In this document: one piece after another, positions 20,602 through 30,557 of the stretch
Numbering within the stretch: position 1 is the stretch's first letter
Layout of the letters: the number at the start of each line of letters is the position of its first letter
Source: Paludibacterium paludis
GTDB lineage: Bacteria; Pseudomonadota; Gammaproteobacteria; Burkholderiales; Chromobacteriaceae
NCBI RefSeq assembly: GCF_018802605.1
Contig: NZ_CP069161.1
Location: 3,286,001-3,350,000, forward strand
Direction of reading: 5' to 3'
DNA: 64,000 nt
The notes under the pieces: model-generated
Told to the model about the DNA's origin: nothing
The model's database searches: none
What the model saw: only the letters and a program-made list of their open reading frames with translations
Translations under genes and position numbers: made by a program

Positions 20602-23430
20602 TTATTTGGCCAGTGTCATGGCTTCTTCGAGGAAGGCCTTCAGCTGGGCGACGTGCTTGCTCATGTAGCCGACCGCCGGCGACGCCGAGGACGGACGTCC
20701 GGCGAACGACAGCGACTGCTTGTTGCCGAGCAGGCCTTCGAGGCGATGGCGGATCTGGTACCAGGCGCCCTGATTGCGCGGCTCTTCCTGAACCCACATC
20801 ACGTCCTTCACGCCGGCGAAGCGCGCCAGCTCCGCGGCCAGCTGCTCGGTCGGGAACGGATAGAGCTGCTCGATGCGCACGATGGCGATCTCCTGCTCCA
20901 GACCACGCTCCTTGCGGGCGTTGAACAGATCGTAGTAGACCTGTCCCGCGCACAACACCACGCGGCGGACCTTCTTCGGATCCGCGACGGTCGTGTCGCC
21001 GATCACCGGACGGAAACCGCCGGTGGTCAGGCTGTCGATCGGGCTCATCGAGTCCTTGTAGCGCAGCAGGCGCTTGGACATGAAGATGATCAGCGGCTTG
21101 CGGTACGGACGCAGCATCTGGCGGCGCAGCACATGGAACATCTGCGCGGCTTCGGATGGCATGATGATCTGGATGTTGTGCTCGGCGCACAGCTGCAGCC
21201 AGCGCTCAAGACGGGCCGAGGAGTGCTCCGGGCCCTGGCCGTCATAGCCGTGCGGCAGGATCAGGGACAGACCGGACAGGCGGCCCCACTTGGTCTCGCC
21301 CGAGGAGATGAACTGGTCGATCGCCACCTGGGCGCCGTTGGCGAAGTCGCCGAACTGGGCCTCCCAGATCACCAGCTGGTCGGGCGCCGAGCAGGCATAG
21401 CCGTATTCGTAGGCCAGCACCGCCTCTTCGTTGAGGATCGAGTCGATGACTTCGAAGCGGCCCTGGTTGTCGGCGATGTTCGCCAGCGGAACGAACACGC
21501 CCTGGTCCCAGCGCTCGCGGTTCTGATCGTGCAGCACCGAGTGGCGGTGCGAGAAAGTGCCTCGCCCGGAGTCTTCGCCGGAGATGCGCACGCTGTAACC
21601 GCTTGACACCAGCGATGCGTAGGCCAGCGTCTCGGCCATGCCCCAGTCGACGTTCTGCTCGCCTTCGGCCATCGCGCGGCGCGCCTTGAGCACCTTGTCG
21701 ACCGTCGGGTGCAGCTTGAAGCCTTCCGGCACGCTGGTGGTCTTTTCCGTCAGCCGCTGGATATCCGCGAGCTGCAGCGTGGTGTCGGTCGGATGCGCCC
21801 AGTGGGTGCCGGCGTACTGGCTCCAGTCGAGCGCGTGTTCGCGGCGGTAGTTCGACAGCACGGTCTGCTCGACATGCTCGCCCTTGTCCAGCGCGTCGCG
21901 GTAGGCGCGAATCAGGCCTTCGGCCTCGTCGGCCGCCAGCACCCCCTCGGTCACCAGACGCTCGGCGTACATGGCGCGCACGCCGGCATGCTTGGCGATC
22001 TTCTTGTACATCATCGGCTGGGTCAGGAACGGATCGTCGCCCTCGTTGTGGCCGAGCTTGCGGTAGCACACGAGGTCGATCACCACGTCCTTCTTGAAGG
22101 CCATCCGGTAGTCGAGCGCGGCCTGCATCACGTAGCAAACGGCTTCCGGATCATCGCCGTTCACATGGAAGATCGGCGCCTCGATCATCTTCGCGACATC
22201 GGTACAGTACAGCGTGGAGCGCATGTCGCGGGTATCGGACGTGGTGAAGCCGACCTGGTTGTTGATCACGATGTGCAGGGTGCCGCCCGTGCCGTAGCCT
22301 CGGGTCTGCGACAGGTTGAAGGTGCCCTGATTGACGCCGAGGCCGGAAAAGGCCGAGTCGCCGTGGATCAGCACCGGCACCACCTGGGTGCGCTCGGTGT
22401 CGCCGCGGCGTTCCTGGCGGGCGCGCACGGAGCCTTCCACCACCGGGTTGACGATCTCCAGATGCGACGGGTTGAACGCCAGCGACACGTGCATCGGACC
22501 GTGCTGGGTCGGAATGTCGCTGGAGAAACCCATGTGGTACTTCACGTCGCCGGAGGCCAGCTCCATGGTCGGCTTGCCCTCGAACTCGGCAAACAGGTCG
22601 CGCGGCAGCTTGCCCAGGGTGTTGACGAGCACGTTCAGGCGGCCGCGGTGGGCCATGCCGATGATCAGTTCCTTGACGCCGTGGGCGGTGCCGTTCTGGA
22701 TCAGATGATCAAGCGCGGCGATCGTGCTCTCCCCGCCTTCCAGCGAGAAGCGCTTCTGGCCGACGTACTTGGTATGCAGGTAGCGTTCGAGGGTTTCGGC
22801 GGCGGTGATCTGCTTGAGGATGCGTTTTTTGGTGGCGGCATCGTAACGCGGTGTCGACAGGTCGCCCTCGAAACGCTGCTGCAGCCACTTTTGCTCGTCG
22901 GAGTTCGAGACGTGCATGTACTCCAGGCCGATATTGCCGCAGTAGGTCTGCTTCAGACGCGACAGGATTTCCGACAGCGGCAGCTTTTGCGGGCCGACCA
23001 GCGAACCCACGTTGAACTGCACCGCCATGTCGGCGTCGGTCAGGCCGTGGCTCGCCGGATCCAGTTCGCCCAGGGTCTTCTGATCCATGCGCAGCAGCGG
23101 ATCGAGATTGGCCTGGCGCGAGCCGAGGCCACGGTAGGCGGCGATCAGCTTGAGCACGCCGACCTGCTTTTGCATCGACTCCCACTCGGCGACCGGCGAA
23201 ACGCGCTGACCCGCGGCCGGCTTTTTCGCCAGCTGCACGAAGGACTCCTGGATCGGCAAGTGCGGCACGTCGCGTTCGGCGGCGCCGGGCGCCTGCGCGA
23301 GCTTGTCGAAGTAGTTGCGCCATTCGGCCGGAACGGCGTTCGGATCCGCGAGGTACTGCTCGTACAGTTCCTCGATGAACGGAGCATTCCCGCCGAACAG
23401 GTAGGAATGACTGTACATGGCTTGCATCAT
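20602..23430 (-). CDS. sucA: 2-oxoglutarate dehydrogenase E1 component
   Basis: Thiamine-diphosphate enzyme that decarboxylates 2-oxoglutarate and transfers the succinyl group to SucB, 942 residues. It has the N-terminal E2-binding segment (YLFGGNAPFIEELYEQYL), the heterotetramer-type ThDP core with GMAHRGRLNVLVN and HGDSAFSGLGVNQG, and the GDDPEAV metal/ThDP motif. The C-terminal transketolase part has LPHGYDGQGPEHSSAR. It starts at either of two adjacent Met codons. It is separated from gltA by a 154-bp spacer that contains two hairpins and from sucB by 54 bp. Confidence 0.96.
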   Translation of the reverse strand: MMQAMYSHSYLFGGNAPFIEELYEQYLADPNAVPAEWRNYFDKLAQAPGAAERDVPHLPIQESFVQLAKKPAAGQRVSPVAEWESMQKQVGVLKLIAAYRGLGSRQANLDPLLRMDQKTLGELDPASHGLTDADMAVQFNVGSLVGPQKLPLSEILSRLKQTYCGNIGLEYMHVSNSDEQKWLQQRFEGDLSTPRYDAATKKRILKQITAAETLERYLHTKYVGQKRFSLEGGESTIAALDHLIQNGTAHGVKELIIGMAHRGRLNVLVNTLGKLPRDLFAEFEGKPTMELASGDVKYHMGFSSDIPTQHGPMHVSLAFNPSHLEIVNPVVEGSVRARQERRGDTERTQVVPVLIHGDSAFSGLGVNQGTFNLSQTRGYGTGGTLHIVINNQVGFTTSDTRDMRSTLYCTDVAKMIEAPIFHVNGDDPEAVCYVMQAALDYRMAFKKDVVIDLVCYRKLGHNEGDDPFLTQPMMYKKIAKHAGVRAMYAERLVTEGVLAADEAEGLIRAYRDALDKGEHVEQTVLSNYRREHALDWSQYAGTHWAHPTDTTLQLADIQRLTEKTTSVPEGFKLHPTVDKVLKARRAMAEGEQNVDWGMAETLAYASLVSSGYSVRISGEDSGRGTFSHRHSVLHDQNRERWDQGVFVPLANIADNQGRFEVIDSILNEEAVLAYEYGYACSAPDQLVIWEAQFGDFANGAQVAIDQFISSGETKWGRLSGLSLILPHGYDGQGPEHSSARLERWLQLCAEHNIQIIMPSEAAQMFHVLRRQMLRPYRKPLIIFMSKRLLRYKDSMSPIDSLTTGGFRPVIGDTTVADPKKVRRVVLCAGQVYYDLFNARKERGLEQEIAIVRIEQLYPFPTEQLAAELARFAGVKDVMWVQEEPRNQGAWYQIRHRLEGLLGNKQSLSFAGRPSSASPAVGYMSKHVAQLKAFLEEAMTLAK

Positions 23431-23470
23431 GAGTTTGACCCTTGGTTATCTGCTTGCGGCGTCATCTGAA

Positions 23471-23569
23471 AGTGTCCGGGACAGCCGGCCCGCTGCCGTC
23501 TGGCCCCGACACTCTGCCGTGCGCCTGTCTTGTGTTCGCTGCACGGGACACCGCGCGGGCGGTGCCCCG
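23471..23569 (-). promoter_or_regulatory. Two hairpins in the gltA-sucA spacer
   Basis: An inverted repeat with outer arms AGTGTC / GACACT and inner GGG/CCC spans 23471-23513. A second, CGGGACACCGC / GCGGTGCCCCG (one G-U pair), spans 23544-23569 immediately after the gltA stop. There is no T-run after either, so they may partly attenuate or protect transcript ends between the two halves of the cluster. Confidence 0.5.
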
Positions 23570-23584
23570 TTCGTCACGCGCGCC

Positions 23585-24874
<1,290 letters not shown>

Positions 24875-24931
24875 AGCAATACTCCCAGTCAGGTTGTGCT
24901 CGTTGTAATGGAGTGCAGTCGAATCTTGTTA

Positions 24932-25180
24932 TCAGGTTGTTCTCAGGATGCCGACGATTTCCATCAAAGCCGGATCATCGGGATCGGCCTTGCCGTTCAC
25001 GATGTCCAGAAAATCGTTGTCCGGGAGCTCGAGGAGCTCCCGGTAGGCGGCCAGCTGCGGCCCGCTGAGCGAATCGAAGCGCCGGGCGAGAAACCGCTCC
25101 AGCACCAGATCCAGCTCCAGAAGGCCGCGGCGCGACCGCCAGCGGATCCGTTTCAGTTCGATCGGATCGATATCGGTCAT
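24932..25180 (-). CDS. sdhE: Succinate dehydrogenase flavinylation factor SdhE
   Basis: Small five-helix protein of 82 residues that promotes covalent FAD attachment to SdhA. The defining RGxxE motif is present in RSRRGLLELDLVLERF near the N-terminus, together with the conserved LLELPDNDFLDIVNGK region. The ATG at 25180 overlaps the sdhB stop in an ATGA, so the long upstream extension of the open frame is out-of-frame sdhB sequence. The placement directly after sdhB is typical of beta- and gammaproteobacteria. Confidence 0.93.
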   Translation of the reverse strand: MTDIDPIELKRIRWRSRRGLLELDLVLERFLARRFDSLSGPQLAAYRELLELPDNDFLDIVNGKADPDDPALMEIVGILRTT

Positions 25181-25881
25181 ACGGCACGCTTGACCATGAG
25201 ATCCTTGATCTTGCCGATCGCCCGGGTCGGATTCAGCCCCTTCGGACACACATCCACGCAGTTCATGATAGTGTGGCAGCGGAACAGGCGGTACGGATCC
25301 TCGAGGTTGTCCAGACGCTCGCTGGTCGCCTCGTCGCGGGTATCCGCGATGAAGCGGTAGGCGGCCAGCAGGCCGGCCGGACCGACGAACTTGTCCGGAT
25401 TCCACCAGAACGACGGACACGAGGTCGAGCAGCAGGCGCACAGAATGCACTCGTACAGACCGTCGAGTTCCTTGCGGTCCTCGGGCGACTGCAGACGCTC
25501 GCGCTCGGGCGGCGGTGTGTCGTTGATCACATACGGCTTGATCGAGTGGTACTGCTTGAAGAACTGGGTCATGTCCACGATCAGGTCGCGGATCACCGGC
25601 AGGCCGGGCAGCGGACGCAGGGTCACCGGCTGGGCGAGGTCGGCGATGTTGGTGATGCACGCCAGACCGTTCTTGCCGTTGATGTTCATCGCGTCCGAGC
25701 CGCAGATGCCCTCGCGGCAGGAGCGGCGGAACGACAGGGTGTCATCCTGCGCCTTGAGCTTGGTGATCACGTCGAGCAGCTTGACGTCGTTCGGACCCAC
25801 CTCGATCGTGTAATCCTGCATGTACGGCTTGGCGTCCGTATCCGGGTCATAGCGATAGATGGAAAAACGCATTGTTGCCAT
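25177..25881 (-). CDS. sdhB: Succinate dehydrogenase iron-sulfur subunit
   Basis: Electron-transfer subunit of respiratory complex II, 234 residues, cytoplasmic face of the inner membrane. The [2Fe-2S] ligands are in SCREGICGSDAMNINGKNGL. The [4Fe-4S] ligands are in CILCACCSTSCPSFWW, and the [3Fe-4S] ligands in CHTIMNCVDVCPKGLNP. It lies 18 bp after sdhA and its stop overlaps the sdhE start. Confidence 0.97.
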   Translation of the reverse strand: MATMRFSIYRYDPDTDAKPYMQDYTIEVGPNDVKLLDVITKLKAQDDTLSFRRSCREGICGSDAMNINGKNGLACITNIADLAQPVTLRPLPGLPVIRDLIVDMTQFFKQYHSIKPYVINDTPPPERERLQSPEDRKELDGLYECILCACCSTSCPSFWWNPDKFVGPAGLLAAYRFIADTRDEATSERLDNLEDPYRLFRCHTIMNCVDVCPKGLNPTRAIGKIKDLMVKRAV

Positions 25882-25899
25882 GTTTGGTCTCCGTCCCCG

Positions 25900-27666
25900 T
25901 CAGAAGGTCCGCTCTTTGGGCGGAATGTAGTCCACCGACAGAGGCTTGGTGTGCACGGCCTTGTAGGTCAGGCTGCGGTCTTCGCCGTGATACAGGGTGT
26001 GCTTCATCCAGTTGTCGTCGTCGCGGTTCGGGAAGTCGTCGTGGGCGTGCGCGCCGCGCGACTCCTTGCGGGCCTCGGCGGAGATCAGCGTGGCCACGGC
26101 GATTTCGATGAGGTTTTCCAGTTCCAGGGCCTCGACGCGGGCGGTGTTGAACACGCGCGACTTGTCCTTGATCTGGGTGCGCTTGACGCGCTCGGCCACC
26201 TGCTGGATTTCCTGAACGCCCAGCTGGAGGTTCGCGGAATTGCGGAACACGCCGGCGCGGGCCTGCACGGTGCGCTGCATGGCAAGACGCACATCGGCGA
26301 CTTCCTCGCCGCCGGTCTGGTTGTCCAGACGCGCGACGCGGGCGAGCGAACGCTCGGCGGCGTCGGCCGGCAGGTCCTTCCAGGTCGGCATCTCTTCCTT
26401 GATGTACTTGATCATGCTGTCGCCGGCGGACTTGCCGAACACCACAAGGTCGAGCAGGGAGTTGGTACCGAGTCGGTTGGCGCCGTGCACCGAGGCGCAC
26501 GCGCATTCGCCGGCCGCGAAGAAGCCGTTCACGCGGGTTTCGTCGTTGCCGTTCTTCGGCGCGACGACCTCGCCGCGGTAGTTGGTCGGAATGCCGCCCA
26601 TCATGTAATGACAGGTCGGGATGACCGGGATCGGCTCCTTGATCGGATCCACGCCGGCGAACTTGATGGCGATTTCACGGATACCCGGCAGGCGCTGGTT
26701 GATGATGTCCGGCCCCAGGTGGTCGAGCTTGAGCAGCACGTGGTCCTTGTGCGGACCGCAGCCGCGTCCTTCGAGCACTTCCAGTTCCATCGAGCGGGAC
26801 ACGAAGTCGCGCGGCGCGAGGTCCTTGAGGTTTGGCGCGTAGCGTTCCATGAAACGCTCGCCGTTGGCGTTCAGCAAAATGCCGCCCTCGCCGCGCACGC
26901 CCTCGGTGATCAGCACGCCGGCGCCGGCCACGCCGGTCGGGTGGAATTGCCAGAACTCCATGTCTTCGAGCGGGATGCCCGCGCGCACGCACATGCCCAG
27001 GCCGTCGCCGGTGTTGATGAAGGCGTTGGTCGAGGCCGCGTAGATGCGTCCCGCGCCGCCGGTGGCGAACAGCACCGCCTTGGCGTGCAGCACGGAGATC
27101 TCGCCGGTCTCCATTTCCAGCGCGGTGACGCCGACCACGTCGCCCTCGCTGTCACGGATCAGGTCGAGCGCCATCCATTCGACGAAGAACTGGGTATTGG
27201 CGCGCACATTGCGCTGGTACAGCGTATGCAGCATGGCGTGACCGGTACGGTCGGCCGCGGCACAGGCGCGCTGCACCGGAGTCTGGCCATTGTTCTGCGT
27301 GTGGCCGCCGAACGGGCGCTGGTAGATCTTGCCGTTCTCCAGACGGTCGAACGGCATGCCGAAGTGCTCGAGCTCGATGACGGCTTCGGGCGCCTTGCGG
27401 CACATGAATTCGATGGCATCCTGGTCACCCAGCCAGTCCGACCCCTTCACGGTGTCGTACATATGCCATTCCCAGCGGTCTTCCTGGACATTGCCGAGCG
27501 AGGCGGAAATGCCGCCCTGGGCCGCCACGGTGTGGGAACGGGTGGGAAAAACCTTGGACAGGACGGCGGTCTTCAGACCCGCCTCGGACAATTGCAGGGC
27601 AGCGCGCAGACCGGCGCCACCGCCGCCCACGATCACTGCATCAAAACGACGAACAGGTACGCCCAT
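25900..27666 (-). CDS. sdhA: Succinate dehydrogenase flavoprotein subunit
   Basis: Catalytic subunit that oxidises succinate to fumarate using covalent FAD, 588 residues. It has the FAD-binding GGGGAGLRAALQLSEAG near the N-terminus and the flavinylated His in the SHTVAAQGGISA motif. The active-site region includes HPTGVAGAGVLITEGVRGEGG, and later RLGTNSLLDLVVFGKSAG. The start MGVPVRRFDAV at 27666 overlaps the sdhD stop by one base (TAATG). The 37 extra upstream residues of the open frame are antisense-like and not part of the family. Confidence 0.97.
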   Translation of the reverse strand: MGVPVRRFDAVIVGGGGAGLRAALQLSEAGLKTAVLSKVFPTRSHTVAAQGGISASLGNVQEDRWEWHMYDTVKGSDWLGDQDAIEFMCRKAPEAVIELEHFGMPFDRLENGKIYQRPFGGHTQNNGQTPVQRACAAADRTGHAMLHTLYQRNVRANTQFFVEWMALDLIRDSEGDVVGVTALEMETGEISVLHAKAVLFATGGAGRIYAASTNAFINTGDGLGMCVRAGIPLEDMEFWQFHPTGVAGAGVLITEGVRGEGGILLNANGERFMERYAPNLKDLAPRDFVSRSMELEVLEGRGCGPHKDHVLLKLDHLGPDIINQRLPGIREIAIKFAGVDPIKEPIPVIPTCHYMMGGIPTNYRGEVVAPKNGNDETRVNGFFAAGECACASVHGANRLGTNSLLDLVVFGKSAGDSMIKYIKEEMPTWKDLPADAAERSLARVARLDNQTGGEEVADVRLAMQRTVQARAGVFRNSANLQLGVQEIQQVAERVKRTQIKDKSRVFNTARVEALELENLIEIAVATLISAEARKESRGAHAHDDFPNRDDDNWMKHTLYHGEDRSLTYKAVHTKPLSVDYIPPKERTF

Positions 27667-28010
27667 TACAGCCCCCAGACTACCTTGACGGAATAGATGA
27701 AACAGGACACCAGCCAAACGATGGTGAAAGTGTGCAGCGCAAGGCGCAGACCCACCGGTTTGATGTAGTCCATCCACAGATCACGGATGCCGATCCACGC
27801 GTGCAGGAAGAGCGCGATCAGCGTCACTTCGGTCAGCACCTGGACCCACACCTGGCCGAACAGCGCCCTCCAGCCCTCGTAGCTGTTCGGCGCGACGATC
27901 AGGAACAGCGCCAGAAGCGCGGTATAGATCAGCATGATCACGGCGGTCACGCGCTGCATGATCCAGTCGCGCAGGCCGTAGTGCGCGCCCACGACGATAC
28001 GGTTTACCAT
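27666..28010 (-). CDS. sdhD: Succinate dehydrogenase membrane anchor subunit D
   Basis: Hydrophobic anchor of complex II, 114 residues with three membrane helices (about 18-38, 56-76 and 90-110). The conserved GLRDWIMQRVTAVIM start and the HAWIGIRDLWMDYIK motif are present, including the quinone-site Asp and Tyr region and the potential haem-ligand His. Its ATG overlaps the sdhC stop, and its stop overlaps sdhA by one base. It works with SdhC to bind ubiquinone and haem b. Confidence 0.93.
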   Translation of the reverse strand: MVNRIVVGAHYGLRDWIMQRVTAVIMLIYTALLALFLIVAPNSYEGWRALFGQVWVQVLTEVTLIALFLHAWIGIRDLWMDYIKPVGLRLALHTFTIVWLVSCFIYSVKVVWGL

Positions 28011-28378
28011 ACGATCACCCCCAGAATCACGGTCAGGGCAAGACTCACGGCCAGCACGGCCTTGGCCGTGGCGCGGGCGGTCTGAAGCTCGAGACCCTTA
28101 TGAATATCCAGCATCAGAAAACGGATGCCGGCACAGGCGTGGTGCAGGAAAGCCCACAGAAGGCCCAGCAGGACGAGCTTGACCAGGGGATTGCCCACCA
28201 CGGCGCGGTAGGAGTCGAAGGTGTCCGCCGAACTGAGCGAGCCCTTGAGGAGATAGATCAACAGGGGGAGAAAAAAGAAGAGCGCCACACCGCTAATCCG
28301 GTGCAAGATCGAGACGATGCCCGGCACGGGCAGTCTGATCTTGGCCAGATCCAGGTGCTTGGGTCGTTGCTTCTGCAT
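28004..28378 (-). CDS. sdhC: Succinate dehydrogenase cytochrome b556 subunit
   Basis: Membrane anchor of complex II, 124 residues with three helices. It contains the family motif PVPGIVSILHRISGVALF (quinone-site Ser and Arg) and the haem-ligand His in LHHACAGIRFLMLD. The chosen start is MQKQRPKHLDL at 28378, with AAGGA six bases upstream; the seven extra upstream codons include that ribosome binding site. It is the first gene of the sdh-glt-suc cluster, about 150 bp downstream of a GntR regulator on the same strand. Confidence 0.94.
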   Translation of the reverse strand: MQKQRPKHLDLAKIRLPVPGIVSILHRISGVALFFFLPLLIYLLKGSLSSADTFDSYRAVVGNPLVKLVLLGLLWAFLHHACAGIRFLMLDIHKGLELQTARATAKAVLAVSLALTVILGVIVW

Positions 28379-28524
28379 ATGGCTTCCTTGGATGTTCACT
28401 AACCAGGAGGTTACACACCGGCTCCTGCCGGAGCCGCCCGAGCGGTTCGCCTTCTTGCGACGGGCGATTGCCGCTCTTTACGTCACACCGCCGCCATACC
28501 GGACGGCAATATGAAAGATGAATT
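28379..28524 (-). promoter_or_regulatory. Leader between the GntR gene and sdhC with two small dyads
   Basis: The 146-bp spacer contains CGGCTCC-(4)-GGAGCCG at 28419-28436 and TAACC-(4)-GGTTA at 28400-28413. Neither is followed by a T-run. One or both may belong to a weak terminator of the regulator gene or a 5' leader structure of the sdh transcript. I cannot point to a convincing -35/-10 pair. Confidence 0.35.
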
Positions 28525-29256
28525 CTACCACTTCTCGCGCCGGGTCCACGACCAGAACCGGCTGCGGCAATAACGCTGGCGCCATTCCACGGGCGCGCCG
28601 TCCATGCCGGCGGACAGTCTGAGCACCGCCAGAGCGGGTTCTTCGGGGTCCAGCCCCAGCAGCAGGGACTCTTCGCGCGGCGGCACGACCGCCCGCACCT
28701 GCTCGCCCACGCACCGCGCGCGCACGCCGAAACGCTGCTGCAGCGCCGCGTGAACACCGCCGCCGGCTTGCCGGATCCAGCGCGCATCCAGTCCTTCGAA
28801 GCTCTCCGCGGGCAGATAGGCGTCATCGAGCGCCACCACCACGCCGCCAAGCCGCCACAGCTGGCGCACCCTGACAAGAGGGGCCGAGCGGCGCACCTGC
28901 AAGGCGTCGGCCATTTCATCGCTGGCGTGGCTGCGCGACACGCCGATCAGTTCCTGCACCAGCGGATCGGGGCGTTCGTTGAACAGCCCCGGCGTCAGCA
29001 TCGCGCCCTCGCCCCAATCCCCGGGCGTTTCGGACACGAAAGTGCCGAGTCCCTGGCGACGGTACAGCAGTCCGTCGGACACCAGCGCCGTGAGCGCCTT
29101 GCGCACGGTTCCCTGGCTGACGCCAAGCTCGGCGGCCAGATCCCACTCGCTGGGCAAACAGTCATTGACCAGCCATTCGCCGTCGCCTATACGACGTATC
29201 AGGACGGTTTTGATCTGTTCGTACAGAGGCTCACGCCTGAGCGCTTTTTTTGTCAT
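28525..29256 (-). CDS. GntR-family (HutC/FarR-type) regulator
   Basis: Transcription factor of 243 residues. The N-terminal winged helix reads EPLYEQIKTVLIRRIGDGEW and then LPSEWDLAAELGVSQGTVRKALTAL (split by a short turn). The UTRA-type effector domain follows, with VRVRQLWRLGGVVVALDDAYLP and the late AVLRLSAGMDGAPVEWRQRYC, and would bind a small metabolite. ATG at 29256 is chosen over an upstream TTG. It sits between sdhC, same strand downstream, and the divergent mdh, so control of TCA-cycle genes is the natural guess. A 12-bp palindrome lies 40 bp upstream of its start. Confidence 0.85.
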   Translation of the reverse strand: MTKKALRREPLYEQIKTVLIRRIGDGEWLVNDCLPSEWDLAAELGVSQGTVRKALTALVSDGLLYRRQGLGTFVSETPGDWGEGAMLTPGLFNERPDPLVQELIGVSRSHASDEMADALQVRRSAPLVRVRQLWRLGGVVVALDDAYLPAESFEGLDARWIRQAGGGVHAALQQRFGVRARCVGEQVRAVVPPREESLLLGLDPEEPALAVLRLSAGMDGAPVEWRQRYCRSRFWSWTRREKW

Positions 29257-29296
29257 TTCCCTTTTTAACACCAAACAAATCAAGCGTAAAGGTTAG

Positions 29297-29308
29297 TCTT
29301 ATATAAGA
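29297..29308. promoter_or_regulatory. 12-bp palindrome between the GntR gene and mdh
   Basis: Perfect palindrome TCTTATATAAGA in the divergent intergenic region, 40 bp upstream of the GntR start and about 45 bp upstream of the mdh -35. It is a candidate operator for the adjacent regulator; that link is inference from position and symmetry. Confidence 0.5.
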
Positions 29309-29351
29309 TATAACTCAAAAACACCGTTTCCGGCATGCAAATCGGTTGGCA

Positions 29352-29380
29352 TTGACCACAAGCGCCGGCACGCGTGATAC
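29352..29380 (+). promoter_or_regulatory. Candidate sigma-70 promoter of mdh
   Basis: TTGACC (29352-29357) and TGATAC (29375-29380) separated by 17 bp, about 85 bp upstream of the mdh ATG. The -35 is strong and the -10 weak. Confidence 0.5.
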
Positions 29381-29464
29381 ACTCGCTGCACCGATTCCGC
29401 AGAGCACAAAACCCCTCTGCGTTCAACAGAGCCATACGGATAAACATCAAAGGAGAGTCCGAAC

Positions 29465-30445
29465 ATGAAAGCTCCCGTTCGCGTCGCCGTCACCGGCGCA
29501 GCCGGCCAGATCGGCTACAGCCTGCTGTTCCGCATTGCCAGCGGTGAAATGCTGGGCAAGGATCAACCCGTCATCCTGCAGCTTCTCGACCTGCCGCAGG
29601 CACAGGCCGCCCTCAAGGGCGTGATGATGGAGCTGGAAGACTGCGCGTTCCCGCTGTTGGCCGGCATGCTCGCCACCGACGACCCGAACGTGGCCTTCAA
29701 GGACGTCAAGGTCGCCCTGCTGGTCGGCGCCCGTCCGCGCAGCAAGGGCATGGAACGCAAGGACCTGCTGGAAGCCAACGGCGCGATCTTCACCGTGCAA
29801 GGCAAAGCGTTGAACGACCACGCGGCCCGCGATGTCAAGGTTCTGGTCGTCGGCAACCCGGCCAACACCAACGCCTACATCGCGATGAAGAGCGCCCCGG
29901 ATCTGAATCCGAAAAATTTCACCGCCATGTTGCGCCTTGACCACAATCGCGCGCTGTCGCAGATCGCCGCCAAGACCGGCAAGGCCGTCTCCTCGATCCG
30001 CAAGCTGGCCGTCTGGGGCAACCACTCCCCGACGATGTACGCCGACTACCGCTTCGCCACCATCGACGGCGCCGGCGTCAAGGACATGATCAACGACCAT
30101 GAATGGAACCGCGACGTGTTCCTGCCGACCGTCGGCAAGCGCGGCGCCGCGATCATCGAAGCGCGCGGCCTGTCGTCCGCCGCCTCGGCCGCCAACGCCG
30201 CCATCGATCACATCCGCGACTGGTGGATGGGCACGAACGGCGAATGGGTCACCATGGGCATCCCGTCCGACGGTTCCTACGGCATTCCCGAAGGCGTGAT
30301 GTTCGGCTTCCCGGTGGTCTGCGCGAACGGTGAATACACCATCGTTCAGGGCCTCGAGATCGACGAATTCAGCCGCGAGCGCATCAACCTGACGCTCGCC
30401 GAACTGGAAGAGGAACGCGCCGGCGTCGCCCATCTGCTCGGCTGA
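29465..30445 (+). CDS. mdh: Malate dehydrogenase
   Basis: NAD-dependent oxidation of malate to oxaloacetate, 326 residues. The nucleotide-binding loop is [19 protein letters not shown]. The substrate-binding loop Arg residues lie in [24 protein letters not shown] contains a conserved Asn, and [12 protein letters not shown] and [14 protein letters not shown] carry the second Arg and the catalytic His. This is the MDH subtype related to cytosolic eukaryotic MDH and usual in betaproteobacteria. AAAGGAGAG precedes the ATG. It is a monocistronic gene with its own promoter and terminator, divergent from the GntR gene that heads the sdh cluster. Confidence 0.97.
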   Translation: MKAPVRVAVTGAAGQIGYSLLFRIASGEMLGKDQPVILQLLDLPQAQAALKGVMMELEDCAFPLLAGMLATDDPNVAFKDVKVALLVGARPRSKGMERKDLLEANGAIFTVQGKALNDHAARDVKVLVVGNPANTNAYIAMKSAPDLNPKNFTAMLRLDHNRALSQIAAKTGKAVSSIRKLAVWGNHSPTMYADYRFATIDGAGVKDMINDHEWNRDVFLPTVGKRGAAIIEARGLSSAASAANAAIDHIRDWWMGTNGEWVTMGIPSDGSYGIPEGVMFGFPVVCANGEYTIVQGLEIDEFSRERINLTLAELEEERAGVAHLLG

Positions 30446-30460
30446 ACACGCGTTCAAAGC

Positions 30461-30489
30461 AAAAAGCGCACCTCGCGGTGCGCTTTTTT
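30461..30489 (+). terminator. Rho-independent terminator after mdh
   Basis: Perfect 12-bp stem AAAAAGCGCACC / GGTGCGCTTTTT (30461-30472 and 30477-30488) with loop TCGC, running into a T-tract, 15 bp after the stop codon. The A/T symmetry could let it act in both directions. Confidence 0.93.
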
Positions 30490-30492
30490 GTC

Positions 30493-30524
30493 TTGGATCA
30501 ACGAAAATTCTGTATATTCTGTAT
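30493..30524 (+). promoter_or_regulatory. AT-rich promoter region of prfB with a tandem 9-bp repeat
   Basis: TTGGAT (30493-30498) is followed at 16 bp by TATTCT (30515-30520), and a second TATATT lies slightly downstream. ATTCTGTAT is tandemly duplicated exactly at 30507-30515 and 30516-30524. It is a plausible promoter for prfB, whose start is 34 bp downstream. Confidence 0.4.
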
Positions 30525-30557
30525 ATTAGTAATTATCAATACTTGGAGTGTAAAGAC

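Noticed and set aside
25273..27696. 807-codon open frame antisense to sdhB and sdhA
   Set aside because: No domain, biased composition, opposed by conserved sdh genes.
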